A DNA stretch of 7,903 nt from an uncultured Butyricicoccus sp. (GCA_900547195.1 URFQ01000099.1:1-7903); one strand, 5' to 3'; counted from the first letter of the stretch, positions 1 through 6,522 are shown. The notes: generated by a model not told the origin, from the sequence alone. Translations and numbers: made by a program.

Positions 1-298
1 CGTGGCAACAAAGGCACTCAGTATGTTCGCGCGGATGGCGCGCGGCAGTATGAAAATCCCGGTGGACGACAAGCAGACCGCCGATTTGCAGGAGAACGAA
101 TGGCGCGTCATTCGTGAGGTCGGCTGCGGGAAATCCAACAAAGAAATTGCGGCGGCGCTTTGCCTGTCCGAGGGAACGGTGCGCAATTATCTTAGCAGTG
201 TGCTGAGTAAGCTCGACCTGCGCGACCGCACCCAGCTTGCCATCTGGGCGGTACAGACCAGGGTGGCCGGTTCCCCATATGGAGAGGATAAGCCATGA
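1..298 (+). CDS. Response regulator, NarL/LuxR family, C-terminal part (5' end outside window)
   Basis: The reading frame is open from the window edge and ends at TGA 296-298. About 98 residues are visible, counted from a GTG at position 2 that is probably an internal codon. Residues about 29-85 form a classic LuxR/NarL helix-turn-helix: an LQENEW stretch in place of the usual LTxRE, then GKSNKEIA, then the recognition segment LSEGTVRNYLSSVLSKL, and finally LRDRTQLAIWAV. This DNA-binding domain normally sits at the C-terminus of two-component response regulators. The receiver domain with its phosphorylated Asp would lie upstream and cannot be seen. The stop overlaps the next start (ATGA), so the gene is translationally coupled to a solute-binding protein gene. 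A partner histidine kinase is expected upstream (inference). The clustered inverted repeats at 1693-1742 are a plausible target. A stand-alone LuxR regulator without receiver remains possible. Confidence 0.88.
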   Translation, partial: VATKALSMFARMARGSMKIPVDDKQTADLQENEWRVIREVGCGKSNKEIAAALCLSEGTVRNYLSSVLSKLDLRDRTQLAIWAVQTRVAGSPYGEDKP

Positions 299-1599
299 GC
301 CGGGCGAAAAAGCGGCTTGTGGTCAGCCTGCTGATGACGGTCGTTGTGCTGGCGCTTACCATGCTTGGCGCATCGCAGGATACCGTGCTGACCGTCGGCG
401 TGATGGCGGGGAGCTACTGGGACGCCCCAAACGGCAACTGCTACGCGGTGATTGATGCCGCGCTCGAACGGTTTATGCAGGCGCACCCCAATGTGCGGGT
501 GGAATATACCAGCGGCATTCTCAAGCGGGATTATTCCGAATGGCTTGCCGAGCAATATCTGCTGGGAAAAGAGCCCGATGTCTTTATCGTGCTGCCGGAG
601 GATTTTGGTATGCTGTCCGAGTTGGGCGCACTTCAGCCGCTCAACCAGCTCATCGAAAATGACCCCGCGGTTTCGGCGCAGGATTTTTACAGCGCGGCGC
701 TGGCAAGCGGCGCGGCGGGCGAGGTGCAGTATGCCCTGCCCTATGAATGTGTGCCTACCCTGATGTTCGTAAACAAGACGCTGCTTGAGGCAGAGGGCAT
801 TCCCGTTCCGGAAAACGACTGGACTTGGGAGGATTTTTACAGCATTTGCGCCCAAGTGACACGCGATACCGACGGAAGCGGGACGATCGACCAGTTCGGC
901 AGCTACGGCTATACATGGCTGGACGCGCTGGCCGCAAACGGCGCCGCGCTGTTTGACGAGGACGGCAGCCGCTGCCTGATCGCCGAGCCGCCCGCGATGG
1001 AGGCGGTCGCGTTTGCGCAGCGGCTGGCGCAGTTATATGAGGATTGTGACATCACCGCCCGCAGCTTTGACGAGGGGAAGGTCGCCTTTCGTCCGTTCCT
1101 GTTTTCCGACTACCGTACCTATCAGCCCTACCCTTGGCGCATCAAGCGGTATTCCGATTTTGCTTGGGACTGTATCCAAATGCCGGACGGGCCAGCCGGC
1201 GGCGGCCGCTCGGAATTGAGCACGGTATCTATGGCAATCAGCAGCCGCTCACATCAGCAGGGGCTTGCGTGGGAGCTGCTCAAGGAGCTTACCTGCGCCG
1301 AGCAGACCCAGACCATGCTGTATACCCATTCTCACAGTGTATCCGCGCTCAGGCGGGTGACTGGTTCGCCCGAAACCCAGCAGATTTTGCGGCAAGATAC
1401 GCCGGGAGAAAGTCAGCTTGGGCTGGAGATCCTTTCGGACGCCATGGAGCAGGCAAAAGCTGCCCCGCATTTTCGGGAATACGCGCAGGCGCTGCTGCTT
1501 ATGGAAAGCATGATGGAAAGCGCTATGGAGGATGACCATAACCTGCCGCTTCAATTACAGCGCGTGCAGCGTGAACTGAATGAATATTTAAAAAATTAA
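295..1599 (+). CDS. Extracellular solute-binding protein, family 1 type, probably a sensory co-receptor
   Basis: This is a 434-residue protein. GGAGAGG at 281-287 precedes the ATG by 7 bases, and the ATG overlaps the upstream stop by 4 bases. Basic residues (RAKKR) are followed by a hydrophobic segment at about 8-25, so the protein is exported or N-terminally anchored. No Cys lipobox follows this helix, unlike most Gram-positive ABC lipoproteins. The mature part has the periplasmic-binding pattern: LTVGVMAGSYWD, a FMQAHPNVRVEY strand, PDVFIVL, and LMFVNKTLLEAEGIPVPENDWTWEDF. Residues 191-199 (DTDGSGTID) form an EF-hand-like Asp-rich loop, as is common in Gram-positive sugar-binding proteins, and may bind calcium. 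No ABC permease or ATPase gene adjoins it, and a terminator follows. Coupling to a response regulator suggests ligand sensing for a two-component system rather than transport. The ligand, probably a sugar, is unknown. Confidence 0.87.
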   Translation: MSRAKKRLVVSLLMTVVVLALTMLGASQDTVLTVGVMAGSYWDAPNGNCYAVIDAALERFMQAHPNVRVEYTSGILKRDYSEWLAEQYLLGKEPDVFIVLPEDFGMLSELGALQPLNQLIENDPAVSAQDFYSAALASGAAGEVQYALPYECVPTLMFVNKTLLEAEGIPVPENDWTWEDFYSICAQVTRDTDGSGTIDQFGSYGYTWLDALAANGAALFDEDGSRCLIAEPPAMEAVAFAQRLAQLYEDCDITARSFDEGKVAFRPFLFSDYRTYQPYPWRIKRYSDFAWDCIQMPDGPAGGGRSELSTVSMAISSRSHQQGLAWELLKELTCAEQTQTMLYTHSHSVSALRRVTGSPETQQILRQDTPGESQLGLEILSDAMEQAKAAPHFREYAQALLLMESMMESAMEDDHNLPLQLQRVQRELNEYLKN

Positions 1600-1625
1600 A
1601 TATACGGAGACAAACAATAAATGTA

Positions 1626-1672
1626 AAACGCCTTTCTATCCGGCAGATTGCCAGATAGGGAGGCGTTTTTTT
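1626..1672 (+). terminator. Rho-independent terminator after the binding-protein gene
   Basis: A 19-position stem (left arm 1626-1644, right arm 1650-1668) is paired throughout apart from one C/A mismatch and two G-U wobbles. The loop is AGATT (1645-1649). The run of seven T at 1666-1672 overlaps the base of the stem. It lies 26 bases after the stop at 1599, so it separates the regulatory unit from the PTS operon. Confidence 0.93.
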
Positions 1673-1692
1673 GGCACTTTCGCACAAAGCAA

Positions 1693-1742
1693 ATGACATT
1701 TGTCATGCAAAACAGGAGATGTGTCACCTGACGTTTATGACA
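1693..1742. promoter_or_regulatory. Clustered TGACA/TGTCA inverted repeats, candidate operator
   Basis: ATGACA-TT-TGTCAT at 1693-1706 has perfect 6-base arms. GTCA-CC-TGAC at 1723-1732 is a second inverted repeat, and a further ATGACA half-site lies at 1737-1742. The TGTCA copies at 1701 and 1722 are 21 bases apart, about two helical turns. They lie upstream of the weak promoter elements at 1759-1788, the position expected for an activator. NarL/LuxR-type regulators commonly bind such paired half-sites, and one is encoded at 1-298. The link is inference. Confidence 0.5.
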
Positions 1743-1758
1743 AAATACAGATGAGCTT

Positions 1759-1788
1759 TTGCTGTGAAATTGGTAATATTATTACACT
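1759..1788 (+). promoter_or_regulatory. Possible weak promoter of the PTS operon
   Basis: TTGCTG (1759-1764) and TACACT (1783-1788) are separated by 18 bases and could serve as poor -35 and -10 boxes. An alternative -10 is TAATAT at 1774-1779, which has no recognisable -35 at 17 bases. The same stretch contains the inverted repeat GTAAT-ATT-ATTAC (1773-1785), which might itself be a protein site. The poor -35 match fits an activator-dependent promoter. Confidence 0.3.
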
Positions 1789-1795
1789 AAACCAA

Positions 1796-1801
1796 GGGAG
1801 G
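1796..1801 (+). promoter_or_regulatory. Ribosome binding site for EIIA
   Basis: GGGAGG lies 10 bases before the ATG at 1812, which fixes the first gene of the PTS operon. A second purine run, AAGGA at 1806-1810, is too close to the start to be the main site. Confidence 0.75.
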
Positions 1802-1811
1802 AAAAAAGGAA

Positions 1812-2237
1812 ATGCGCTATTTCATTTTGGTCAGCCACGGCACATTTGCACCGGGTCTGCACAATGCATTGGGTATGATGGCTGGCGCAGACCGCGAGGA
1901 TATCCGCTCGACCAGCCTGCTGGACGGCATGGACGTGGATACCTACCGCAAGAAGTTCGCCACGCTGGTCGCAGACCTGACCGCCGAGGACGAAATCCTG
2001 CTGTTTGCGGACATCATCGGCGGCTCGCCGCTGACCACCGCGATGGAGGTCTTGACCGAAAGGAACCTTATGCAGAACACGGTCGCCATCGGCGGCATGA
2101 GCCTGCCGCTTGTGCTGACTGCCGCCTTTTCGGACGCCGATGCATCGCTGCGTGAGGTTGCCGATGAGGTCATGGAGGAAGGACGCAGCCAAATCAAAGC
2201 ATTTCGGCTGGACGGTGAAGAAGACGACGATATTTGA
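1812..2237 (+). CDS. PTS mannose/fructose/sorbose-family EIIA
   Basis: This 141-residue cytoplasmic phosphocarrier takes phosphate from HPr and passes it to EIIB. The N-terminal strand ILVSHGTFAPGL carries the expected active-site histidine, His9. The family motif FADIIGGSP is at 65-73 and GMSLPL at 95-100. The length is typical of a stand-alone EIIA domain of the mannose family; in E. coli ManX the A and B domains are fused, whereas here they are separate genes. The C-terminus is strongly acidic (GEEDDDI), an unusual tail also seen on the EIIC protein of this operon. The gene follows the candidate operator/promoter and is the first of the PTS operon; EIIB starts 15 bases after its stop. The substrate cannot be read from this subunit. 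Confidence 0.95.
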   Translation: MRYFILVSHGTFAPGLHNALGMMAGADREDIRSTSLLDGMDVDTYRKKFATLVADLTAEDEILLFADIIGGSPLTTAMEVLTERNLMQNTVAIGGMSLPLVLTAAFSDADASLREVADEVMEEGRSQIKAFRLDGEEDDDI

Positions 2238-2252
2238 TAGGAGGAAAATCAT

Positions 2253-2747
2253 ATGTCAATCTCATTTATCCGTGTCGATGACCGCATGATTCACGGACAG
2301 ACTTGCACCCGCTGGGCGCTCGAATATCCCTGCGACGGATTGATTGCCGTCAATGACAAGGCGGCAAGCACACCGGTGCTCAAGGCGGCCTACAAAAATG
2401 CCAGCGACAAAAAAACCTTTGTCTGGTCGCTGGCGGAGTGGCGCGCTAAGTGCGACAAGGTGCTGGCAAGCAAGGACCGGTATTTCCTGATTACCAAGGA
2501 CCCTGTGACCATGAAGCAGATCTTGGTGGACGACGGATTTGACCCCGGTGCGGTTAAGACCGTAATTATCGGCCCCTGCAACGACCGCGAAGGCGCGGTC
2601 AAGCTGGGCAACAACCAATCCATCACGCAGGAAGAGGCGGACGCGCTCGAAGCCATCGCGCAAAATGGCTATGAGGTCGAGTTCGCGCTCATCAAGGAGG
2701 CGGCAATTGGAAACTGGCGCAAATTCCGCGGGCAGTTCGGATATTAA
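2253..2747 (+). CDS. PTS mannose/fructose/sorbose-family EIIB
   Basis: This 164-residue protein is of normal length for a stand-alone EIIB of this family. It carries phosphate on a histidine and delivers it to the sugar while EIIC and EIID move it across the membrane. The signature IRVDDRMIHGQ at residues 6-16 contains the phosphorylated His14. VVTGW, usual just after this motif, is TCTRW here. VIIGPCNDREGAVKLGNN and the C-terminal EEADALEAIAQNGYEVEF match the usual family layout. The C-terminus (IKEAAIGNWRKF) departs from the common form. An AGGAGG site at 2239-2244 lies 8 bases before the ATG. The subunit is cytoplasmic and docks on the membrane complex. A 156-base gap follows before EIIC, the largest break within the PTS genes. 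Confidence 0.95.
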   Translation: MSISFIRVDDRMIHGQTCTRWALEYPCDGLIAVNDKAASTPVLKAAYKNASDKKTFVWSLAEWRAKCDKVLASKDRYFLITKDPVTMKQILVDDGFDPGAVKTVIIGPCNDREGAVKLGNNQSITQEEADALEAIAQNGYEVEFALIKEAAIGNWRKFRGQFGY

Positions 2748-2795
2748 TAATCGGAAATCCTGCGGTGCGGCTGCGGGGTTACGATGAAATGGTTA

Positions 2796-2868
2796 GGGCG
2801 TTGCTGAAAAACTGCCCGCGAAGATTTGCCCATGCTGTCAGACATATTTTCCGTTTTCAGCAGTGTCC
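2796..2868 (+). ncRNA. Intergenic hairpin between EIIB and EIIC genes
   Basis: Bases 2796-2810 can pair with 2854-2868 in a 15-position stem. It is nine consecutive Watson-Crick pairs (TGCTGAAAA with TTTTCAGCA) extended by six pairs, three of them G-U. The loop is 43 bases and includes the short inverted repeat TGTC-A-GACA (2836-2844). No T run follows, so it is not a simple terminator. It ends 35 bases before the EIIC start, where it could affect mRNA processing, stability or translation. No known RNA family is recognised. The rest of the 2748-2903 gap shows no gene. Confidence 0.4.
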
Positions 2869-2903
2869 CTGTGTCAAAAGAGAAAGGTTAGGTGAAGGGT
2901 TCT

Positions 2904-3758
2904 ATGGAAATCCAGGTATGGCAGGCAGCACTCTTTGGTTTGTTCGCCTGTTTGGCATCAATGCCCGGCTTGGGCGGCACGGTGCTGGGCAACTACACGC
3001 TCGGCCGTCCGCTGGTTGCGGGTCTGATTGTCGGCCTCATTATGGGCGATGTGCAGACCGGTATTTATTTGGGCGCAGCGATTCAAGTCGTTTACATCGC
3101 ACTGGTCACGCCGGGCGGTACAGTATCCGCCGATGTGCGTGCAATTTCTTATATTGGTATTCCGCTTTCCATCGTCGCAGTCCACGGCATGGGCTTAAAT
3201 CCGGCCTCTGCCGAGGGACAGGCGATGGCGGTCACGCTGGGCTCGGCGGTTGGTACGCTGGGCACGGTGCTGTTCTACGGCACGGCCACCGTCAATCTGG
3301 TTTGGCAGCACATGGGCTGGAAGGCACTTGAAAAGGGTGACCTCAAAAAGCTCTATCTGGTCGATATGGGGCTGCCGTGGATCTCGCATATCCTGTGCTC
3401 GTTTATTCCGACCTTTATTATCACCAAGGTCGGCGTGAACATGGTAGACCTGATGAAGGCCTATCTGCCGATGGACGGCATTGCCATGAAGACCCTGTTT
3501 ACGGTCGGTTCGCTGCTTCCAGCAGTCGGTATTGCGATTCTGCTCAAGCAGGTCGCAACCAAGCCTGCTGATTTGCTGACCTTCCTGTTCGGCTTTACGC
3601 TTGCCGCCTGCATGGGTCTGAACCTGATTGCTGCATCGGTCGTCGGCGGGTTCTTTGCGGTCATCAACTACCGCATCAAGGTGATTGGTATGCACAAGGC
3701 TGCACCTGCCGCGGTATCCGGTACGGATACATTCGATGACGACGAGGAGGAGATTTGA
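2904..3758 (+). CDS. PTS mannose/fructose/sorbose-family EIIC membrane subunit
   Basis: This 284-residue polytopic membrane protein forms the sugar channel together with EIID. The chosen ATG gives MEIQVWQAALFGLFACLASM, closely resembling the start of E. coli ManY. GAAGGG (2894-2899) sits only 4 bases upstream. An in-frame GTG at 2892, preceded by GAAAGG, would add four residues and cannot be excluded. Family features include GRPLVAGLIVGLIMGDVQTGIYLGA, typical of the first membrane segments, and TPGGTVSADVRAISYIGIPL. Further hydrophobic segments follow to about residue 262. The cytoplasmic C-terminus ends in an acidic tail (DDDEEEI). The GAGGAGG codons in this tail also serve as the ribosome site of the next gene, which starts one base after the stop. 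Confidence 0.93.
   Translation: MEIQVWQAALFGLFACLASMPGLGGTVLGNYTLGRPLVAGLIVGLIMGDVQTGIYLGAAIQVVYIALVTPGGTVSADVRAISYIGIPLSIVAVHGMGLNPASAEGQAMAVTLGSAVGTLGTVLFYGTATVNLVWQHMGWKALEKGDLKKLYLVDMGLPWISHILCSFIPTFIITKVGVNMVDLMKAYLPMDGIAMKTLFTVGSLLPAVGIAILLKQVATKPADLLTFLFGFTLAACMGLNLIAASVVGGFFAVINYRIKVIGMHKAAPAAVSGTDTFDDDEEEI
3744..3750 (+). promoter_or_regulatory. EIID ribosome binding site embedded in the EIIC acidic tail
   Basis: GAGGAGG lies inside the last codons of EIIC and 9 bases before the ATG at 3760. It selects that ATG over the in-frame upstream ATGs, and couples EIID translation to ribosomes finishing EIIC. Confidence 0.75.
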
Positions 3759-3759
3759 T

Positions 3760-4581
3760 ATGGCGGAAAAGAAACTTTCCAAAAAGGCGCTTGCGAAGTC
3801 CTTTCGCAACTGGTATTATGGCCATTTGACCTGCTTCTCTCAGGAGCATATGCAGACCTTTGGCTATCTGTGCGCCATGCTCCCGTTGGTGGAGGAATTG
3901 TATGACACAAAGCAGGAGCAGCAGCAGGCGCTCCAGACCTATTCGGCGTTTTTTAATACCGAACCGCAGCTCGGCACGGTAATCGTCGGCATGACCGCCG
4001 GTCTGGAAGAGGCAAAAGCAAACGGAGAAGAAATCGACGGCGAGATGATCAATGGTATCCGCGCCGGTCTGATGGGCCCGGTCGCCGGCATCGGTGACAG
4101 CCTGCTGGTCGGCACGCTGATTCCGATTTTGCTGGGTGTTGCGCTGGGTATGTCGTCGGGCGGCTCGCCGCTTGGTGCGATTTTTTACATCATTGTTTAT
4201 AACTTAGTGCTTACCCTCGGTATGCGCTTTCTGTACTACAAGGGCTACGAGCTGGGCGGCAAAGCGGTCGAGCTAATCGTAGGCGAAAAGGCAAACGCGA
4301 TACGCGAATCGGTCATCATGCTGGGCACGGTCGTCATCGGCGCGGTCGCTGCAACGTGGATTTCCATTACAACGCCCCTTGTCCTGCCCGGTGAAATTGC
4401 CTTGCAGGGAGGCGTACTGGATACCATCTTCCCCAAACTGCTGCCGCTGGCCGTCGTTATGTTCTGCTATTGGCTGATGAGCAAGCGCAAAATGGCGCCC
4501 ACAACGGTCATGCTGATTTTGGTTGGTGTTGCGCTGGTCGGCGTGCTGATTGGCTTCTTTGACCCGCAGCTCACCTACTAA
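3760..4581 (+). CDS. PTS mannose/fructose/sorbose-family EIID membrane subunit
   Basis: This 273-residue protein partners EIIC in the sugar-translocating membrane complex. After a basic start (MAEKKLSKKALAKSF), the N-terminal cytoplasmic part has RNWYYGHL, FGYLCAMLPLVEELY and NTEPQLGTVIVGMTAGLEEAKANG, all usual in EIID. The conserved core GLMGPVAGIGDSLLVGTLIPIL has VGT where E. coli ManZ has WGT, so it resembles the non-mannose branches of the family. Hydrophobic segments follow at about 112-130, 135-160, 185-205, 225-240 and 247-265. The start at 3760 is preferred because the embedded ribosome site fits it and it falls one base after the EIIC stop; a longer frame would overlap EIIC by more than 70 bases. 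The specific sugar is not identifiable. Confidence 0.95.
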   Translation: MAEKKLSKKALAKSFRNWYYGHLTCFSQEHMQTFGYLCAMLPLVEELYDTKQEQQQALQTYSAFFNTEPQLGTVIVGMTAGLEEAKANGEEIDGEMINGIRAGLMGPVAGIGDSLLVGTLIPILLGVALGMSSGGSPLGAIFYIIVYNLVLTLGMRFLYYKGYELGGKAVELIVGEKANAIRESVIMLGTVVIGAVAATWISITTPLVLPGEIALQGGVLDTIFPKLLPLAVVMFCYWLMSKRKMAPTTVMLILVGVALVGVLIGFFDPQLTY

Positions 4582-4613
4582 GACATGCGTGGATAGGAAA
4601 GGAGTTTTCGTGT

Positions 4614-4898
4614 ATGAAAACCAAGCAGAAGAAAAAAGCGCTGCTGCTTGAAGCCCAGCAGCAAAAGGACGCGCTGAAACGGCTGTTTGCATGGCTGAGG
4701 AATGCGATGCTCCTTTCCTCGTGCGCGGCTGTGCTGGCGTGGTGGGGCTTAAACGGCACTGGGCTGCGGCTGGCGTGCGGGATTGCCGGTATCTTGATTG
4801 CTGTACTGAGTGCGGGCTGTGCCGCGATTATTGGACTGGGTCTTCGCAATGGCCGCCGGAATGTCGAGCGCATTCTGGCGGCGGCAGAACAGTCATGA
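4614..4898 (+). CDS. Small two-helix membrane protein of the PTS operon, unknown function
   Basis: A 94-residue protein. AAAGGAG (4598-4604) precedes the ATG by 9 bases. A very basic N-terminus (KTKQKKK) and a Gln/Lys-rich helix at about 12-28 lead into two hydrophobic segments at about 31-46 and 51-76, joined by a short WWGLNGTG turn. A basic segment (RNGRRNVERIL) follows. Both ends should therefore be cytoplasmic. I recognise no family, and it does not look like the DUF956/ManO accessory protein of some mannose PTS operons. Its place 32 bases after EIID, and its ATGA overlap with the next phosphatase gene, make it a likely member of the operon. It could stabilise or modulate the EIIC/EIID complex, which is inference. 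Confidence 0.8.
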   Translation: MKTKQKKKALLLEAQQQKDALKRLFAWLRNAMLLSSCAAVLAWWGLNGTGLRLACGIAGILIAVLSAGCAAIIGLGLRNGRRNVERILAAAEQS

Positions 4899-5719
4899 GC
4901 CAAAGCAAGGGGGCAGTGCCCCCGATTCGCCTGCTGTGTTTGGACATTGACGGGACGCTGCTGGATTCTAAGCACTGTCTGCCGCCAGAAAACCGCAAGG
5001 CTGTGCGCGATGCGGCGGCAAAGGGTCTTGCGGTCTGCCTGCTGTCCGCCCGCCCTCCGCAGGCAATCAGGCCGATTTTACAGCAAATAGGCTTGGCAGG
5101 AATCATAGCGAGCTTTGGCGGTGCGCTGATTGAGGAAGAAGCCCTTCGGATTTTTGACCGCCGCTTGCCGATCAATACCGCCCAAGCAGTCATTCGGTTG
5201 GCAGAGCAGCACGGGCTTTCTTTGAGCCTGTATCGCGAAACCGAATGGTTTGTGGCGCAGACAGACCCATGGAACTGCGCGGAAGCTGAAATTACCGGAT
5301 TGTACCCTACAGTGATGCCGCTGGATACCGCGCTGCAAGCCGGTGCGCCACACAAGCTGCTCTGCATGGGCGAGCGCGAGAAAATCACAGCCTTTGCAAA
5401 GGCGCTGCAAAACCTTGCGCCGGAGGCCGAGCTGCTTCGCTCTAAGGACGAGTATTTGGAAATCGTCCCCAAGCAGGCAGACAAAGCCCAAGCCCTGTAT
5501 ACAGTCTGTAAGCATCTGGGCATTCCGGCGGCGCAGACCCTCGCGATGGGCGACCATGATATTGACTGTGCGCTGCTCCGTGCGGCAGGAATCGGCGTGG
5601 CGATGGGCAATGGCTCGGCTGCCGCCAAGCAAGCCGCAGACTGGATTGCGCCGGACAATGACCATGCGGGTGCGGCGCGGGCAATCTATCACTGTCTTGG
5701 CGAGGAGCAAAGCATATGA
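4895..5719 (+). CDS. Cof-type HAD-IIB family phosphatase (first of a tandem pair)
   Basis: A 274-residue cytoplasmic hydrolase of normal Cof length. Motif I is DIDGT at 17-21, with nucleophile Asp17 and acid/base Asp19. Motif II is Ser51 in LLSARP, motif III is Lys197 (QADKAQAL), and motif IV is GDHDID at 219-224. The usual Asn of GDxxND is replaced by Ile, while the flanking aspartates remain. The cap-start NGA motif is GGA here. Family members dephosphorylate sugar phosphates and other small phosphoesters using Mg2+. The ATG overlaps the upstream stop by 4 bases and has no convincing ribosome site of its own, so it is probably translated by coupling. Longer in-frame upstream starts would run into the membrane-protein gene. 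The substrate is unknown; proximity to the PTS suggests the imported phosphosugar or a derivative. Confidence 0.92.
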   Translation: MSQSKGAVPPIRLLCLDIDGTLLDSKHCLPPENRKAVRDAAAKGLAVCLLSARPPQAIRPILQQIGLAGIIASFGGALIEEEALRIFDRRLPINTAQAVIRLAEQHGLSLSLYRETEWFVAQTDPWNCAEAEITGLYPTVMPLDTALQAGAPHKLLCMGEREKITAFAKALQNLAPEAELLRSKDEYLEIVPKQADKAQALYTVCKHLGIPAAQTLAMGDHDIDCALLRAAGIGVAMGNGSAAAKQAADWIAPDNDHAGAARAIYHCLGEEQSI

Positions 5720-6522
5720 GTTATCGGCTGCTTGCGCTGGATTTAGATGGGACACTGCTTAATTCGCGCAAGGAAATCACCGCGGCAACACGTGAGGCGG
5801 TTTGGTGGGCTACGGAACAAGGCGTGTATGTGGTGCTAGCCACCGGGCGCATCGTAGGCGAAGCGGCAGAATTTGCGCGGGAGCTTTGCTGCGATGACCA
5901 CATGGTCACGGCGGGCGGCGCGGCCATTGCCACGGCTTTCGATGAGAAGATATTGGAAAGCTGGGCGATGCCCTGCGCGGTCGGCGCGCAGGTGGTCGCG
6001 GCAGTGCAAAATCTGCCGGTGCGTGTGATGATCTATGTCGGCGATAAAATTTTCATCAATCCATTTTCCGACCGGGATTTCGTGCAGAATTACCGCGTTG
6101 AGGGCTTTCACGCCAACAAGGTGGTGCTGGACGATATTGCAGGTGCGATTTGCGCGCAGGGCTTAGATGTGACCAAGGTCTATGCGATTGGGGCGCGGGC
6201 CGATTTGGAGCAGGCGCTGGAAACCATTCGTCCGCTGCCCGGCATCACCATCACCAGCTCGGGCAGTGACAATTTTGAGGTCATGCCCGCCGGTGTGGAC
6301 AAGGGCATGGCGCTACTTCGGCTGGGAAAGCTGTTAGGCGTTGCGCCGGACGAAATGGCGGCCATCGGGGACAGCGACAACGACGCGGCCATGCTGCGCG
6401 CGGTCGGTATGCCGGTGGCGATGGGCAACGCCGCCCCTGAACTCAAGCAGCTTGCACGCTATATTACAGCAGACTGCGACCATGATGGCGCAGCGCAAGC
6501 GATTTACCATCTGTTTCCTTGA
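5716..6522 (+). CDS. Cof-type HAD-IIB family phosphatase (second of a tandem pair)
   Basis: A 268-residue hydrolase with canonical motifs: DLDGT at 9-13 (Asp9, Asp11), Thr43 in ATGR, Lys196 (GVDKGMALL) and GDSDND at 218-223. It ends AQAIYHLFP, closely matching the ARAIYHCLG near the end of the upstream phosphatase, so the two may come from duplication, although the central cap regions differ strongly. Both have GGA where Cof proteins usually have NGA. The start overlaps the upstream stop (ATGA), and GAGGAG at 5702-5707 lies 8 bases before it. Divergent caps usually mean different substrates in this family, so the pair may act on two phosphoesters rather than being redundant. It is cytoplasmic and probably Mg2+-dependent. 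The substrate cannot be assigned from sequence. Confidence 0.93.
   Translation: MSYRLLALDLDGTLLNSRKEITAATREAVWWATEQGVYVVLATGRIVGEAAEFARELCCDDHMVTAGGAAIATAFDEKILESWAMPCAVGAQVVAAVQNLPVRVMIYVGDKIFINPFSDRDFVQNYRVEGFHANKVVLDDIAGAICAQGLDVTKVYAIGARADLEQALETIRPLPGITITSSGSDNFEVMPAGVDKGMALLRLGKLLGVAPDEMAAIGDSDNDAAMLRAVGMPVAMGNAAPELKQLARYITADCDHDGAAQAIYHLFP

Noticed and set aside
187..855. Long open frame on the minus strand (222 codons)
   Set aside because: It lies opposite the response regulator and binding-protein genes, has no ribosome site or recognisable domain, and its residues are the reverse-frame shadow of a GC-rich gene.
1671..1690. Sigma-54-like TTGGCAC element after the terminator
   Set aside because: The GG (1673-1674) and nearest GC (1682-1683) are 9 bases apart instead of the 12 needed, and position 1685-1686 is CA. 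The match comes from the end of the terminator T run. Mannose-family PTS operons are often sigma-54 controlled, so it was worth a look.
1693..1790. Possible CcpA cre site in the PTS control region
   Set aside because: The palindromes here lack the central CG and flanking pattern of the cre consensus; no stretch fits it well.
1700..2155. Plus-strand open frame of 151 codons starting in the control region
   Set aside because: It runs through the EIIA gene in another frame, shows no family features and would cover the promoter and EIIA ribosome site.
2765..3331. Plus-strand open frame of 188 codons covering the EIIB-EIIC gap
   Set aside because: Most of it is an off-frame reading of EIIC, which has clear family motifs; there is no ribosome site at its start and the residues are Arg/Gly-rich noise.
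2904..4581. Assigning the PTS to a specific sugar such as mannose, sorbose, N-acetylgalactosamine or glucoselysine
   Set aside because: Subunit motifs define the family only, and no diagnostic catabolic enzyme is present in the window.
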